Of a stretch of DNA of 17,134 bases, positions 1-6,846 are shown piece after piece. Under the pieces are notes generated by a model. The model was not told where the DNA came from, searched no databases, and saw only the letters and a program-made list of their open reading frames with translations. The position numbers were made by a program, and so were the translations under genes. Position 1 is the stretch's first letter. The number at the start of each line of letters is the position of its first letter. Location: positions 1-17,134 of the forward strand of contig PXYR01000029.1 of assembly GCA_003023665.1 (NCBI GenBank). The letters are read 5' to 3'. Source of the stretch: Bacteroidota bacterium. Lineage in GTDB: Bacteria > Bacteroidota > Bacteroidia > Flavobacteriales > Schleiferiaceae.

Positions 1-123
1 TCTTCCAAATTAACGGCCAGACTTTATTACGATCAAGCCGTGAGTAAGTTTAAAACTTCAAATGCATTTCCAACGTTAAATACAAATGCAGGAATTGCGT
101 TCAGATTTAATCTTGCACAATAA
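1..123 (+). CDS. sprA: C-terminal end of a probable SprA (type IX secretion/gliding outer-membrane protein), partial
   Basis: An open frame enters from the left edge and stops with TAA at 121-123, leaving 40 residues of a C-terminus. The visible end has alternating polar and aromatic residues and finishes in ...AGIAFRFNLAQ, with a phenylalanine near the end, as expected for the last beta-strand of an outer-membrane barrel. In Flavobacteriia the giant T9SS translocon protein SprA is commonly encoded just upstream of gcvH, as here. The assignment rests on that gene order plus the barrel-like tail; 40 residues cannot prove it. The alternative is another outer-membrane barrel protein. The frame is certain, the name moderately so. 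Confidence 0.6.
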   Translation, partial: SSKLTARLYYDQAVSKFKTSNAFPTLNTNAGIAFRFNLAQ

Positions 124-155
124 TTGGAATGAAATGCAAAAGCATTTTACATTTG
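124..155 (+). promoter_or_regulatory. Bacteroidota-type promoter for gcvH, with a small inverted repeat in the spacer
   Basis: TACATTTG at 148-155 fits the Bacteroidota -7 consensus TAnnTTTG exactly. TTGG at 124-127 lies 20 bases upstream as a possible -33 element. Transcription would start near 162, giving a leader of about 10 bases before the gcvH ATG at 172. An AAATGC/GCATTT inverted repeat with an AAAA loop (132-147) fills the spacer. It could be a weak terminator for the upstream gene or an operator; this cannot be decided from sequence. Confidence 0.5.
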
Positions 156-171
156 TCAAAAACAGAAAGGA

Positions 172-549
172 ATGAACTATCCAGATAATTTAAAGTATTC
201 AAAGGATCACGAATGGGTTCGCGTTGAAGGAGAAGAAGCCTATGTAGGAATTACGGCCTTTGCTCAAGGAGAGCTTGGTGATATTGTGTTTGTTGACGTA
301 GATACTGAAGGCGAAAGCTTAGACCAAGATGAGGTTTTTGGTAGCGTGGAGGCGGTCAAAACGGTAAGCGATTTGTATCTGCCGGTTGCCGGTGAAATCA
401 TCGAATTCAACGAAGCTCTTGAAGACTCGCCAGAGGCAGTAAATGATGATCCTTACGGTGAAGGCTGGATGGTTAAGATAAAAATGAGCGATACCTCACA
501 ACTGGATGATTTGATGGATTCTGATGCTTACCAAGCAATGTTGGGTTAA
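172..549 (+). CDS. gcvH: Glycine cleavage system H protein
   Basis: This is the 125-residue lipoyl carrier of the glycine cleavage complex. It shuttles the aminomethyl group from glycine decarboxylase (P) to the T protein and is then reoxidised by dihydrolipoamide dehydrogenase, in the cytoplasm. The N-terminal signature KDHEWVRVEG is at residues 11-20. The lipoylation site GSVEAVKTVSDLYLP is intact, with the acceptor lysine at residue 63. The C-terminal PYGEGWMVKIK strand is also typical, and the length matches the family. The ATG at 172 gives the normal N-terminus. No gcvT or gcvP neighbour is present: the gene stands alone after the probable sprA, as it often does in Flavobacteriia, and is followed two bases later by a VanZ-family gene. 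Confidence 0.97.
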   Translation: MNYPDNLKYSKDHEWVRVEGEEAYVGITAFAQGELGDIVFVDVDTEGESLDQDEVFGSVEAVKTVSDLYLPVAGEIIEFNEALEDSPEAVNDDPYGEGWMVKIKMSDTSQLDDLMDSDAYQAMLG

Positions 550-551
550 TC

Positions 552-929
552 ATGCGTAATCCCTGGATATATAGAGCTCCTGCCATTGGTTGGGGCTTTT
601 TTATTCTCTACGCCTGTTTGTTGCCGGCAAGTAATTTGCATTCGCCGTATGACATTCAAATCAATGATAAGTTGATTCATTTTGTGATGTACTTTTCATG
701 GGTGATTTTACTTTATTTTGGGTCCTCTAGGGCCTATCAAAGGGTAATGGATAGAAAAAAAGTTCTCATCTATTGGGTCGCAGCAATTGCCGTTGGCGGT
801 TGTATTGAATTCTTGCAGTATTGGATGGCGCTCGGTAGGAGTGGAGATGTGTTAGACGCATTAGCTAATACTGCAGGAGCATTAACGGGAATGGTCTGTT
901 CTAGGGTAATACATAGGATTTTGGCATAG
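552..929 (+). CDS. VanZ-family integral membrane protein
   Basis: A 125-residue protein with four predicted membrane segments, at about residues 8-25, 41-58, 70-90 and 101-119. It carries the VanZ-like signature: INDKLIHFVMYF near residue 38, then CIEFLQYWM and SGDVLDALANTAGA towards the C-terminus. The conserved D-K-x-x-H and the D-x-x-x-N in the last loop are the usual family marks. VanZ itself gives low-level teicoplanin resistance in enterococci, but most chromosomal relatives, including this one, have no assigned role, and resistance should not be inferred. The start lies two bases after the gcvH stop, so the two are probably cotranscribed. Confidence 0.85.
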   Translation: MRNPWIYRAPAIGWGFFILYACLLPASNLHSPYDIQINDKLIHFVMYFSWVILLYFGSSRAYQRVMDRKKVLIYWVAAIAVGGCIEFLQYWMALGRSGDVLDALANTAGALTGMVCSRVIHRILA

Positions 930-971
930 TTTTTTTGGCTTATTAAAAGGTAACCCCTTAAATAAAAGCAT

Positions 972-1700
972 ATGAGCCTAAAAGTCAGAAAATCCGTTCA
1001 GGCGGATTTAGAAAACAAACGTCCATTATTTCTCATTCTCGGTTTAGTGCTATCACTTTCATCTGCATACCTGGCACTAGAATGGCGTTTTGCTGAGCGA
1101 AGTTTAATCAATTTTGAATTGAGCGATAATTACTTTGTGGATGAAGAGGATTGGATGATTCCTATAACCACGGAGCGAAAACCAGAATTGCCGCAAGTCA
1201 AGGCCTCAGTAAAGACAAATCCGGATATTCTGAATGTTGTAGCAAATTCGGCGGTCTTACCAGCATTAAATCCTGATTTATTCGCTGGTTTTGTTGATGA
1301 TGGCTATGAAGAGATTATTGATCCTTTGCCCATAGATATTCCAGTATTCCACTTTACCGCAGTAGAGTCTAAACCTGTTTTTAAGGGATGCGAAAAGTTG
1401 GTTATTGAAGAAGAGCGGTTTGACTGTTTTCAAGAAAACCTTTTACGTTTTGTTGCCAAGAACTTTAAAATTGATGATCAAATGATGATGTTTTCATCAG
1501 GCGAAAAGGTATACGTTGAATTTGTAATTGAAAAAGACGGAAGTGTTAAAACTGCTCGTATTATTCGCGGTGAAGACGAGCTGATAGGAAAAGAAGCGAT
1601 ACGTTTGGTTAAAAGTCTACCCCAGTTTATACCTGCAAAAATCAACGGAAAATCAGTTCGCATGTCGTATATGCTTCCAATCAATGTAAAACTGCAATAA
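972..1700 (+). CDS. TonB-like energy transducer without a proline-rich arm
   Basis: A 242-residue inner-membrane-anchored protein. One hydrophobic segment lies at residues 19-36 after a short charged N-terminus. A periplasmic linker follows, then a TonB C-terminal domain from about residue 130 (KPVFKGCEKL ... KVYVEFVIEKDGSVKTARIIRG ... LPQFIPAKINGKSVRMSYMLPI). TonB proteins link the ExbB/ExbD proton motor to outer-membrane receptors. It is paralogous to the next gene: the same N-terminal RKS..ADxENK block, the same membrane helix, and two cysteines 12 apart (C140, C152). It differs in lacking the poly-proline stretch and the acidic linker, and in a degenerate helix before KVYV (residues 165-178). 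It may be a specialised or declining copy. No ExbB/ExbD genes are visible. Confidence 0.85.
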   Translation: MSLKVRKSVQADLENKRPLFLILGLVLSLSSAYLALEWRFAERSLINFELSDNYFVDEEDWMIPITTERKPELPQVKASVKTNPDILNVVANSAVLPALNPDLFAGFVDDGYEEIIDPLPIDIPVFHFTAVESKPVFKGCEKLVIEEERFDCFQENLLRFVAKNFKIDDQMMMFSSGEKVYVEFVIEKDGSVKTARIIRGEDELIGKEAIRLVKSLPQFIPAKINGKSVRMSYMLPINVKLQ

Positions 1701-1717
1701 ATACTGCATAAAACTCA

Positions 1718-1748
1718 TTTGTGCTAAAGTTTGTTTTGGCTATTTTAG
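1718..1748 (+). promoter_or_regulatory. Promoter for the second TonB gene, overlapping an upstream GTG
   Basis: TTTG at 1718-1721, exactly 19 bases, then TATTTTAG at 1741-1748: a near-consensus Bacteroidota -33/-7 pair (last base of each TTTG core considered). It would start transcription near 1755. That is downstream of the first in-frame start codon (GTG, 1721) but upstream of the ATG at 1769, so it argues for the shorter protein. Confidence 0.55.
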
Positions 1749-1768
1749 CACCTAATTATTTCCCATTC

Positions 1769-2473
1769 ATGAAAAATAGAAAATCCTACATGGCAGACGC
1801 TGAAAATAAGAAGAACCTCTTCTTATTGATCGGCCTTACTTTGTCTTTGGCATTAACATTATTTTTCTTGGAGTATCGTTCTTATGAAAATGGTCCTGGA
1901 GACTTAGGTAAGTTGAGCTTCGACGAAGATGATGAGATTGCAATCATCACCAATAGAACTCCGCCACCACCGCCACCGCCACCGCCACCTGCACCGCCGG
2001 AGGTAATCCAAATAGTGGAGAATGATCTGGAAATTGAAGAAGTTGAATTTGAATCAACAGAAACAGACGAAAGCGAAGAAATTGAAATCGTTGAGGAAGT
2101 TGAAGAAGATGATGAGATATTCAATTTTGCCGTTGTTGAAAACAAACCCGTTTTTCCAGGCTGTGAGAAGCGTGCAACTGAAGACGAAAAATTCATGTGT
2201 TTCAATCAGGAAATCATGAAACATATTGGTAAAAACTTTGAATTCCCTGAATTGGCTAGACAAATGGGAATCCAAGGAAAAGTATATGTGAATTTCGTAA
2301 TAGAAAAAAACGGAAAAGTAAGTTCGGTAACTATTGCTAGAGGAGTGGACAAGCTTATTGATGATGAAGCGATTCGAGTAATCAAAAAACTACCAACATT
2401 TACACCGGCAAAACAACGTGGGAAACCAGTTAGAATGCAGTATACAGTTCCTATTAACGCTAGGTTGCAATAA
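1769..2473 (+). CDS. TonB-like energy transducer with poly-proline arm
   Basis: Read from the ATG at 1769 this is a 234-residue TonB-family protein. The order is a membrane helix at residues 17-34, ten prolines then APP at 65-77, a strongly acidic linker (82-117), and a TonB C-terminal domain at 120-234 with PELARQMGIQGKVYVNFVIE and the closing RMQYTVPINARLQ. Cysteines 132 and 144 match those of the upstream paralogue. The frame stays open to a GTG at 1721, but that start lies in the promoter and adds 16 residues with no counterpart in the paralogue. The ATG gives N-termini that align (NRKSYMADAENKKN against VRKSVQADLENKRP). The protein presumably passes proton-motive energy to TonB-dependent receptors. 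A strong terminator follows. Confidence 0.92.
   Translation: MKNRKSYMADAENKKNLFLLIGLTLSLALTLFFLEYRSYENGPGDLGKLSFDEDDEIAIITNRTPPPPPPPPPPAPPEVIQIVENDLEIEEVEFESTETDESEEIEIVEEVEEDDEIFNFAVVENKPVFPGCEKRATEDEKFMCFNQEIMKHIGKNFEFPELARQMGIQGKVYVNFVIEKNGKVSSVTIARGVDKLIDDEAIRVIKKLPTFTPAKQRGKPVRMQYTVPINARLQ
1961..1999 (+). repeat. CCN triplet microsatellite encoding the proline arm
   Basis: The run of proline codons is built mostly from CCG/CCA alternations, a six-base repeat (ccgcca-like). Slippage would change arm length without breaking the frame. It is also the source of a poly-glycine reading frame on the other strand, which is not a gene. Confidence 0.8.
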
Positions 2474-2493
2474 CTAGTAGAAAACATATTATT

Positions 2494-2520
2494 GGCCCGG
2501 ACAAAGTTCCGGGCCTTTCT
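2494..2520 (+). terminator. Rho-independent terminator after the TonB pair
   Basis: A perfect 8-bp GC-rich stem (GGCCCGGA at 2494-2501, TCCGGGCC at 2508-2515) with a six-base loop, followed by TTTCT and an AT-rich stretch. It lies 20 bases after the TonB stop and before cysQ, so it closes the gcvH-tonB block. Confidence 0.9.
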
Positions 2521-2545
2521 ATTTTAATCTTACAATTAAGTTGGC

Positions 2546-3346
2546 ATGTCTAATTCAGAATTAAATCATTTAAGTCTAACTGCGGCTGAGGCTGCGCTGA
2601 AAGGTGGGATAGAAATTCTTGAAGTATATAATAACGAAACAGCTCAAGTACAGACAAAAGGAGATGATAGTCCATTAACACAAGCGGATACTCGCGCACA
2701 CCACGCAATCATGAAGATTTTAGAGCCTACGGGTATTCCAGTGTTGAGCGAAGAAGGGAAACATCTTCCTTTTGAGGAGCGCGTGAATTGGTCACAGCTT
2801 TGGATTGTTGATCCGCTAGATGGCACAAAAGAATTCATTAAGCGCAATGGTGAGTTTACCGTAAATATTGCTCTAGTAGAAAATGGTCGTCCAATATTGG
2901 GAGTGGTATATGTTCCTGTAACAGGGGAACTCTATTTGGGGACCAAAGGCCAAGGTGCTGTAAAATTAATCATAGACTCAGAAGCTGAACTAAGTAGCGA
3001 GCATTTGAGTCAAGGAAAGTCGATTCCTATAAAAATGGAACGTCAGTTCACAGCAGTTGGATCTAGAAGTCACATGAACGTGGAAACAGAAGATTTTTTA
3101 AAAACCTACAGGGAAGAACATGGAGAGGTAGCCATTTTATCAAAGGGCTCTTCATTGAAAATATGCATGGTGGCAGAAGGATTAGCGGATGTTTACCCCC
3201 GATTTGCGCCAACTATGGAATGGGATACAGCTGCAGGGCAGGCTGTAGTCGAAGCCGCTGGTTTTTCTATGTTGGAAAAAGAAAGCAGACTTCCTTTACG
3301 ATACAACAAAGAAGACCTGTTGAACCCTCATTTTATTGTTCTTTAG
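2546..3346 (+). CDS. cysQ: 3'(2'),5'-bisphosphate nucleotidase CysQ
   Basis: A 266-residue member of the inositol monophosphatase superfamily, CysQ type. It removes the 3'-phosphate from adenosine 3',5'-bisphosphate (PAP), a by-product of sulfate assimilation that inhibits exoribonucleases. Metal-binding residues are in place: GDDSPLTQAD (39-48), the glutamates in LSEEGK (68-72), the DPLDGTKEF motif (D89, D92, 89-97), and the second motif EWDTAAGQAVVEAAG with D227. Length is close to the family norm of about 250. It follows the terminator at 2494-2520 and so probably has its own promoter, although no clear -33/-7 pair is visible. The next gene starts 56 bases on. Confidence 0.93.
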   Translation: MSNSELNHLSLTAAEAALKGGIEILEVYNNETAQVQTKGDDSPLTQADTRAHHAIMKILEPTGIPVLSEEGKHLPFEERVNWSQLWIVDPLDGTKEFIKRNGEFTVNIALVENGRPILGVVYVPVTGELYLGTKGQGAVKLIIDSEAELSSEHLSQGKSIPIKMERQFTAVGSRSHMNVETEDFLKTYREEHGEVAILSKGSSLKICMVAEGLADVYPRFAPTMEWDTAAGQAVVEAAGFSMLEKESRLPLRYNKEDLLNPHFIVL

Positions 3347-3373
3347 CTCAGTAAGCCTCAAAAAACTCTATTG

Positions 3374-3381
3374 TATCTTTA
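3374..3381 (+). promoter_or_regulatory. Possible -7 promoter element before ctaB
   Basis: TATCTTTA matches TAnnTTTG at all but the last base and lies 21 bases before the GTG start at 3403, in the only sizeable gap upstream of the oxidase cluster. No good -33 partner is visible at 17-23 bases, so this is weak support. Confidence 0.3.
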
Positions 3382-3402
3382 CCTTTCCAATTCAGTAATT
3401 AA

Positions 3403-4281
3403 GTGTCCAAAGCAAGCAGTCCATCTATTTTTAGAGAACTCATTCGATTAGGGAAATTCCGTTTGGGTGTGTCCGTTGTCTTCTCTTCTATAGCTGGATA
3501 TTTATTGGGTTACCAGGAGTTCTCCTGGGCAGATATCCTATTGCTAACTTCGGGTGGTTTATTGGTTGTGGCTGCGTCAAATGCGTTTAATCAAATTTAT
3601 GAGGTGAAGCAAGATGGGCTCATGAACCGGACCAAGAACCGTCCTCTTCCAGCGGGAACATTGACCATTCGTCAAGCTTATTATTCTGCTGTATTAGCCT
3701 TGTTGATTGGACTTGTGCTTTTGTATAGCATAAATACAATGTCTGCATTTTTCGGAGGGTTATCGGTTTTGTTATATGCCTTAATATATACTCCATTAAA
3801 AGCAAAAACATCGTTAGCAGTATTCGTAGGAGCTTTTCCTGGAGCCATTCCTTATATGCTGGGCTGGGTAGCGGCTCGAAATGATTTTGACATAGAAACA
3901 GGAACATTATTTGCCCAACAGTTTTTTTGGCAATTTCCTCATTTTTGGGCGATAGCTTGGTTTTCTTTTGATGATTATAAAAGAGCAGGTTATAATTTAT
4001 TGCCATCAGGAGCAAAGAACAGGGCTTCACAAATCTTTATTGTGGTATATACCTTCTGTATGATTATCGTTGGTGTTTTACCTGCCTTTGGTATAACAGG
4101 TGACCTAACGCTGAGTTCTCAAGGAGCACTTTTAGTGGCTGTCCTTGGGGCTTGGGTTTTAGTTAACGCTTTTAAGTTATTCAAGAGCGGTGAAGATAGA
4201 ATTGCACGTAAACTAATGTTGAGTAGTATTGGTTACCTCACAGGAATGCAACTCATTTATGTAATTGATAGATTTATCTAA
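3403..4281 (+). CDS. ctaB: Protoheme IX farnesyltransferase (heme O synthase)
   Basis: A 292-residue polytopic UbiA-family prenyltransferase, which adds a farnesyl group to heme b to make heme O, the precursor of heme A in cytochrome oxidase. The first prenyl-diphosphate motif is NQIYEVKQDGLMNRTKNRPLPAG, with N63, E67 and D71; the N-x3-E-x3-D form replaces the more usual N-x3-D-x3-D. The second acidic site is in FSFDDYKRAGYNLLP (D190, D191). About eight or nine hydrophobic segments are evident, as expected. The start is a GTG; no in-frame ATG gives a better N-terminus before the conserved region. It begins a compact run of oxidase genes, with the next gene only two bases after its stop. Also called cyoE. 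Confidence 0.94.
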   Translation: MSKASSPSIFRELIRLGKFRLGVSVVFSSIAGYLLGYQEFSWADILLLTSGGLLVVAASNAFNQIYEVKQDGLMNRTKNRPLPAGTLTIRQAYYSAVLALLIGLVLLYSINTMSAFFGGLSVLLYALIYTPLKAKTSLAVFVGAFPGAIPYMLGWVAARNDFDIETGTLFAQQFFWQFPHFWAIAWFSFDDYKRAGYNLLPSGAKNRASQIFIVVYTFCMIIVGVLPAFGITGDLTLSSQGALLVAVLGAWVLVNAFKLFKSGEDRIARKLMLSSIGYLTGMQLIYVIDRFI

Positions 4282-4283
4282 GA

Positions 4284-4862
4284 ATGGAAACATTAGCACA
4301 ACAACGCAGAAAAGCATCCAAGCCGCTTTTGTGGATTGGTATAGGCTCAATTATTATGGCCTTTGCTGGATTGACTTCGGGATATGTTGTTAGTCGTACA
4401 ACCTTGGTTGCGAATGAACAATGGATCACCTTTGCGTTGCCAAGTGCATTTATGTACAGTACAATTGTGATGCTATTATCTTCGGCGATTTTTTGGTGGG
4501 GCAAGCATACTTTCAGCAAGGGAAATTCAAAAGCGCTAACACCTGCGTTGGTCGCTGTATTGATACTAGGTCTAGTATTTATGTGGTTGCAAGCTGAGGC
4601 TTGGGGTCAATTAATGGCAGAGAACATCATTTTCGCTGGGTCGCAATCGCATCCTTCAGGCTCTTGGGTTTATGCGATTTTCATCTTCCATGCAGCACAC
4701 GTTTTTGGTGGAATAATAGCTTTGATTAGAACACTTATTCGCTCATTAAGAGGGCGTTATACTGTAAAAGATTACCATGGTGTAAGCCTCACTGCTATTT
4801 ATTGGCATTTTGTTGACCTATTGTGGGTGTATTTGTATGTCTTTTTAAGCGTTATGCGTTAA
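4284..4862 (+). CDS. Heme-copper oxidase subunit III, short type
   Basis: A 192-residue membrane protein with five predicted helices, at about residues 15-34, 53-72, 86-107, 127-150 and 172-190. Subunit III signatures are HAAHVFGG (H136, H139) and IYWHFVDLLWVYLY (173-186). Its size and fold resemble the CyoC-like five-helix form. Subunit III has no redox centres; it stabilises the catalytic core and supports sustained proton uptake. The start sits two bases after the ctaB stop. It is followed by a second, longer subunit III gene, so the two probably serve one oxidase as a pair, or one is an accessory paralogue. Confidence 0.92.
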   Translation: METLAQQRRKASKPLLWIGIGSIIMAFAGLTSGYVVSRTTLVANEQWITFALPSAFMYSTIVMLLSSAIFWWGKHTFSKGNSKALTPALVAVLILGLVFMWLQAEAWGQLMAENIIFAGSQSHPSGSWVYAIFIFHAAHVFGGIIALIRTLIRSLRGRYTVKDYHGVSLTAIYWHFVDLLWVYLYVFLSVMR

Positions 4863-4891
4863 ATTTGCCTAAATTTTGAAAACTATGCATT

Positions 4892-5812
4892 ATGGCTTCG
4901 ACCGCTGAAATGACGAAGGAAGAAAATAACTGGGGAGGGGGTTCTAGACCTCTTGGAGCGAGATACGGAAAACTAATGATGTGGTTCTTCTTGTTATCTG
5001 ATGCACTGACTTTTTCAGGCTTTTTAACTGCGTATGGATTAATGCGCTTTAAGTACGAGAGTACTTGGCCGATAGCTGAAAATGTTTTTACGCATTTCCC
5101 GGGTCTAGAAGGTGATCAACCTCTGTTATACGTGGCGCTCATGACTTTTATTTTGATCATGTCGTCTGTAACTATGGTGCTTGCTGTAAATGCTGGTGAA
5201 AAAATGAATCGTAAGGCAGTAACTAATTGGATGCTGTGGACCATAGTCGGTGGATTCATTTTTGTAGGCTCCCAAGCATGGGAGTGGTATCACTTTATAA
5301 TGGGAGATAGCGGCGCTATTGAAACTTCACATCAGGAAATACTCCATGTGTACAATGCAGAAGGTGAAAGATTAAGTTTCAGTCAGCTTGTACATGGTAT
5401 GGAAGAAGGTCATGCAAGTAATCATGGCGAAACATTTAGTAAAGCAGAAGTTCTAACTTCCCTTGAGAGCAATAAGGGATATTATTTGAAAGAACCGGGA
5501 AAAGAAGGTGAAGCATTTACCCATCAAGAGAGTATTGCTTTTCTTGAGTCAGGTGATGTAGTTCAAGGAGCAAACATGATACGAAACGAATACGGGAGAA
5601 AGCAGTTCGCGAATTTCTTTTTCTTTATCACCGGTTTTCATGGTTTTCACGTGTTTTCTGGGGTAATTATCAATTTTGTAATCTTCTACAACGTATTATT
5701 GGGAACCTATGAGAGAAGGGGTCATTACCGAATGGTGGAGAAAGTGGGATTATATTGGCACTTTGTTGACCTTGTATGGGTTTTCGTATTTACATTCTTT
5801 TATCTCGTTTAA
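4892..5812 (+). CDS. Heme-copper oxidase subunit III, long type with a soluble insert
   Basis: 306 residues, much longer than the preceding homologue. Residues 1-137 contain three hydrophobic segments (about 26-50, 78-100, 112-130). Residues 139-236 form a hydrophilic insert rich in Glu, His, Ser and Gly, with almost no hydrophobic character. Residues 240-306 return to the fold with GFHGFHVFSG (H250, H253) and LYWHFVDLVWVFVF (288-300). The insert sits just before the His-containing helix, in a loop outside or inside the membrane depending on topology. The family assignment is secure; the insert's role is not known to me. It is separated by 29 bases from the previous gene and 12 from the next, so cotranscription is likely. 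Confidence 0.92.
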   Translation: MASTAEMTKEENNWGGGSRPLGARYGKLMMWFFLLSDALTFSGFLTAYGLMRFKYESTWPIAENVFTHFPGLEGDQPLLYVALMTFILIMSSVTMVLAVNAGEKMNRKAVTNWMLWTIVGGFIFVGSQAWEWYHFIMGDSGAIETSHQEILHVYNAEGERLSFSQLVHGMEEGHASNHGETFSKAEVLTSLESNKGYYLKEPGKEGEAFTHQESIAFLESGDVVQGANMIRNEYGRKQFANFFFFITGFHGFHVFSGVIINFVIFYNVLLGTYERRGHYRMVEKVGLYWHFVDLVWVFVFTFFYLV

Positions 5813-5824
5813 TAAAGAGTAATC

Positions 5825-6133
5825 ATGGCAGAACAAGTTGGAACATGGTGGATTTGGAAAGTATTCTGGATTCTATTGGTAATAACCGGAGTGGAGGTAG
5901 TTTTAGGTATTATTAAGCCTGAAATCATGTTAGGACCTTTTTTAGGTACTTCCATCCTTAATATTGTGTTTATCGTTTTAACCTTAGTTAAGGCAGGATA
6001 TATAGTTCAGGTTTTTATGCACGTCAAGTATGAGAAAAAAGCTTTGAAGTATGCGTTGTATTTGCCTAGTTTAATCCTTATTCCATACTTAACGTTCATT
6101 TTGCTTACTGAAGGTACATACCTCTTTACATAA
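5825..6133 (+). CDS. Cytochrome c oxidase subunit IV (prokaryotic type)
   Basis: A 102-residue protein with three hydrophobic segments (about residues 11-30, 40-64, 74-98) and the family's conserved central stretch VKAGYIVQVFMHVKYEKK, including the helix-ending His before VKYE. Bacterial subunit IV is a small structural subunit that helps copper-site assembly and stability of caa3/aa3-type oxidases. Its TAA stop overlaps the ATG of the SCO gene by one base, indicating tight translational coupling. Confidence 0.88.
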   Translation: MAEQVGTWWIWKVFWILLVITGVEVVLGIIKPEIMLGPFLGTSILNIVFIVLTLVKAGYIVQVFMHVKYEKKALKYALYLPSLILIPYLTFILLTEGTYLFT

Positions 6134-6846
6134 TGAAGACAATAACTCTATTTCAACGGGTAGCACTAATAGCTGTATTGGTGCTACCCGCTTTAGTTTA
6201 TATCATTTTTGTTTATGGGCAAAATGAAGTTTTCTTTCAGACCTTAGATTACGTAGGCGAGAAAGTTTATGATGAAGAAACACAGGATACATTGTATTAT
6301 GAAATTCCAGCTTTTGAATTGCTTTCTTCTCAAAACAGACCGGTAACGAAAGAAAGTTTGGATTCAACCATCTATGTGGTGAGTTTTTTCTTTGCTAATT
6401 GTCCTTCAATTTGTCCGGCAATGAATTTTCATCTCAATGAAATTGAGAATAGATTCAAGGGTTATCCTGATTTTAAGTTGCTAAGTATTACTGTTGATCC
6501 AGATAGAGATAGTGTTGAAGCTCTTGCATTTTACCAAAAAGAAAGAAACTACAGCGTTGATAAATGGATGTTTGTAACTGGTGGTAAAGAACAAATTTAT
6601 GATTTAGCTAAAGGATTATTTTTAAATGCATTCGAAGATCAAACCGCAGAAGGAGGCTTCCTTCATAGCACAAATGCTATCATTGTGGATTGGAATGGAA
6701 ATATTAGAAGCAGAAAAGACGATTCAGGAAACATTGTAGGCTCTTATGATGTTCTAGAAGTAACTCAGTTGAATGATTTAGAATCGGACATTAAGGTATT
6801 AATTGCGGAGTATGAACGTGACAAACACAACTTGTTAGATGATTAA
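6133..6846 (+). CDS. SCO1/SenC-family copper chaperone
   Basis: 237 residues. The N-terminal membrane anchor is at residues 10-28, followed by a periplasmic thioredoxin-like domain. The copper ligands are intact: C90-x3-C94 in NCPSICPAMNFH and H178 in GGFLHSTNAIIVD. The VDPDRDSVEAL segment near residue 121 is characteristic of the family. SCO proteins deliver copper to, or reduce, the CuA site of oxidase subunit II. The ATG shares its A with the preceding stop, and the end overlaps the next gene by eight bases, so it is embedded in the oxidase operon. A perfect 10-bp inverted repeat lies in codons 9-20. Confidence 0.95.
   Translation: MKTITLFQRVALIAVLVLPALVYIIFVYGQNEVFFQTLDYVGEKVYDEETQDTLYYEIPAFELLSSQNRPVTKESLDSTIYVVSFFFANCPSICPAMNFHLNEIENRFKGYPDFKLLSITVDPDRDSVEALAFYQKERNYSVDKWMFVTGGKEQIYDLAKGLFLNAFEDQTAEGGFLHSTNAIIVDWNGNIRSRKDDSGNIVGSYDVLEVTQLNDLESDIKVLIAEYERDKHNLLDD
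6157..6190 (+). repeat. Perfect 10-bp inverted repeat inside the SCO coding start
   Basis: CGGGTAGCAC (6157-6166) and its exact reverse complement (6181-6190) are separated by 14 bases. The hairpin would begin 24 bases after the SCO ATG. No T-run follows, so it is not a terminator. It could slow translation or protect the downstream mRNA, or it may be chance in codons for small hydrophobic residues. Confidence 0.6.

Noticed and set aside
552..929. Glycopeptide resistance gene
   Set aside because: VanZ-family membership alone does not indicate resistance; no van cluster genes are present and Gram-negative relatives are generally of unknown function.
1882..2205. Minus-strand reading frame with a poly-glycine and serine-rich protein
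   Set aside because: It is the antisense image of the proline codons and acidic linker of the TonB gene; low complexity, with no promoter or start context.
3620..4030. 136-residue minus-strand reading frame
   Set aside because: It lies entirely within ctaB, which has clear family motifs; the translated product has no recognisable pattern.
4562..4577. Short ATACTAG/CTAGTAT inverted repeat
   Set aside because: Inside the coding region of subunit III, 7-bp arms, expected by chance in a window of this size.
5270..5285. CTCCCA-AGCA-TGGGAG hairpin
   Set aside because: Six-base stem in coding sequence with no T-run; the codons explain it.
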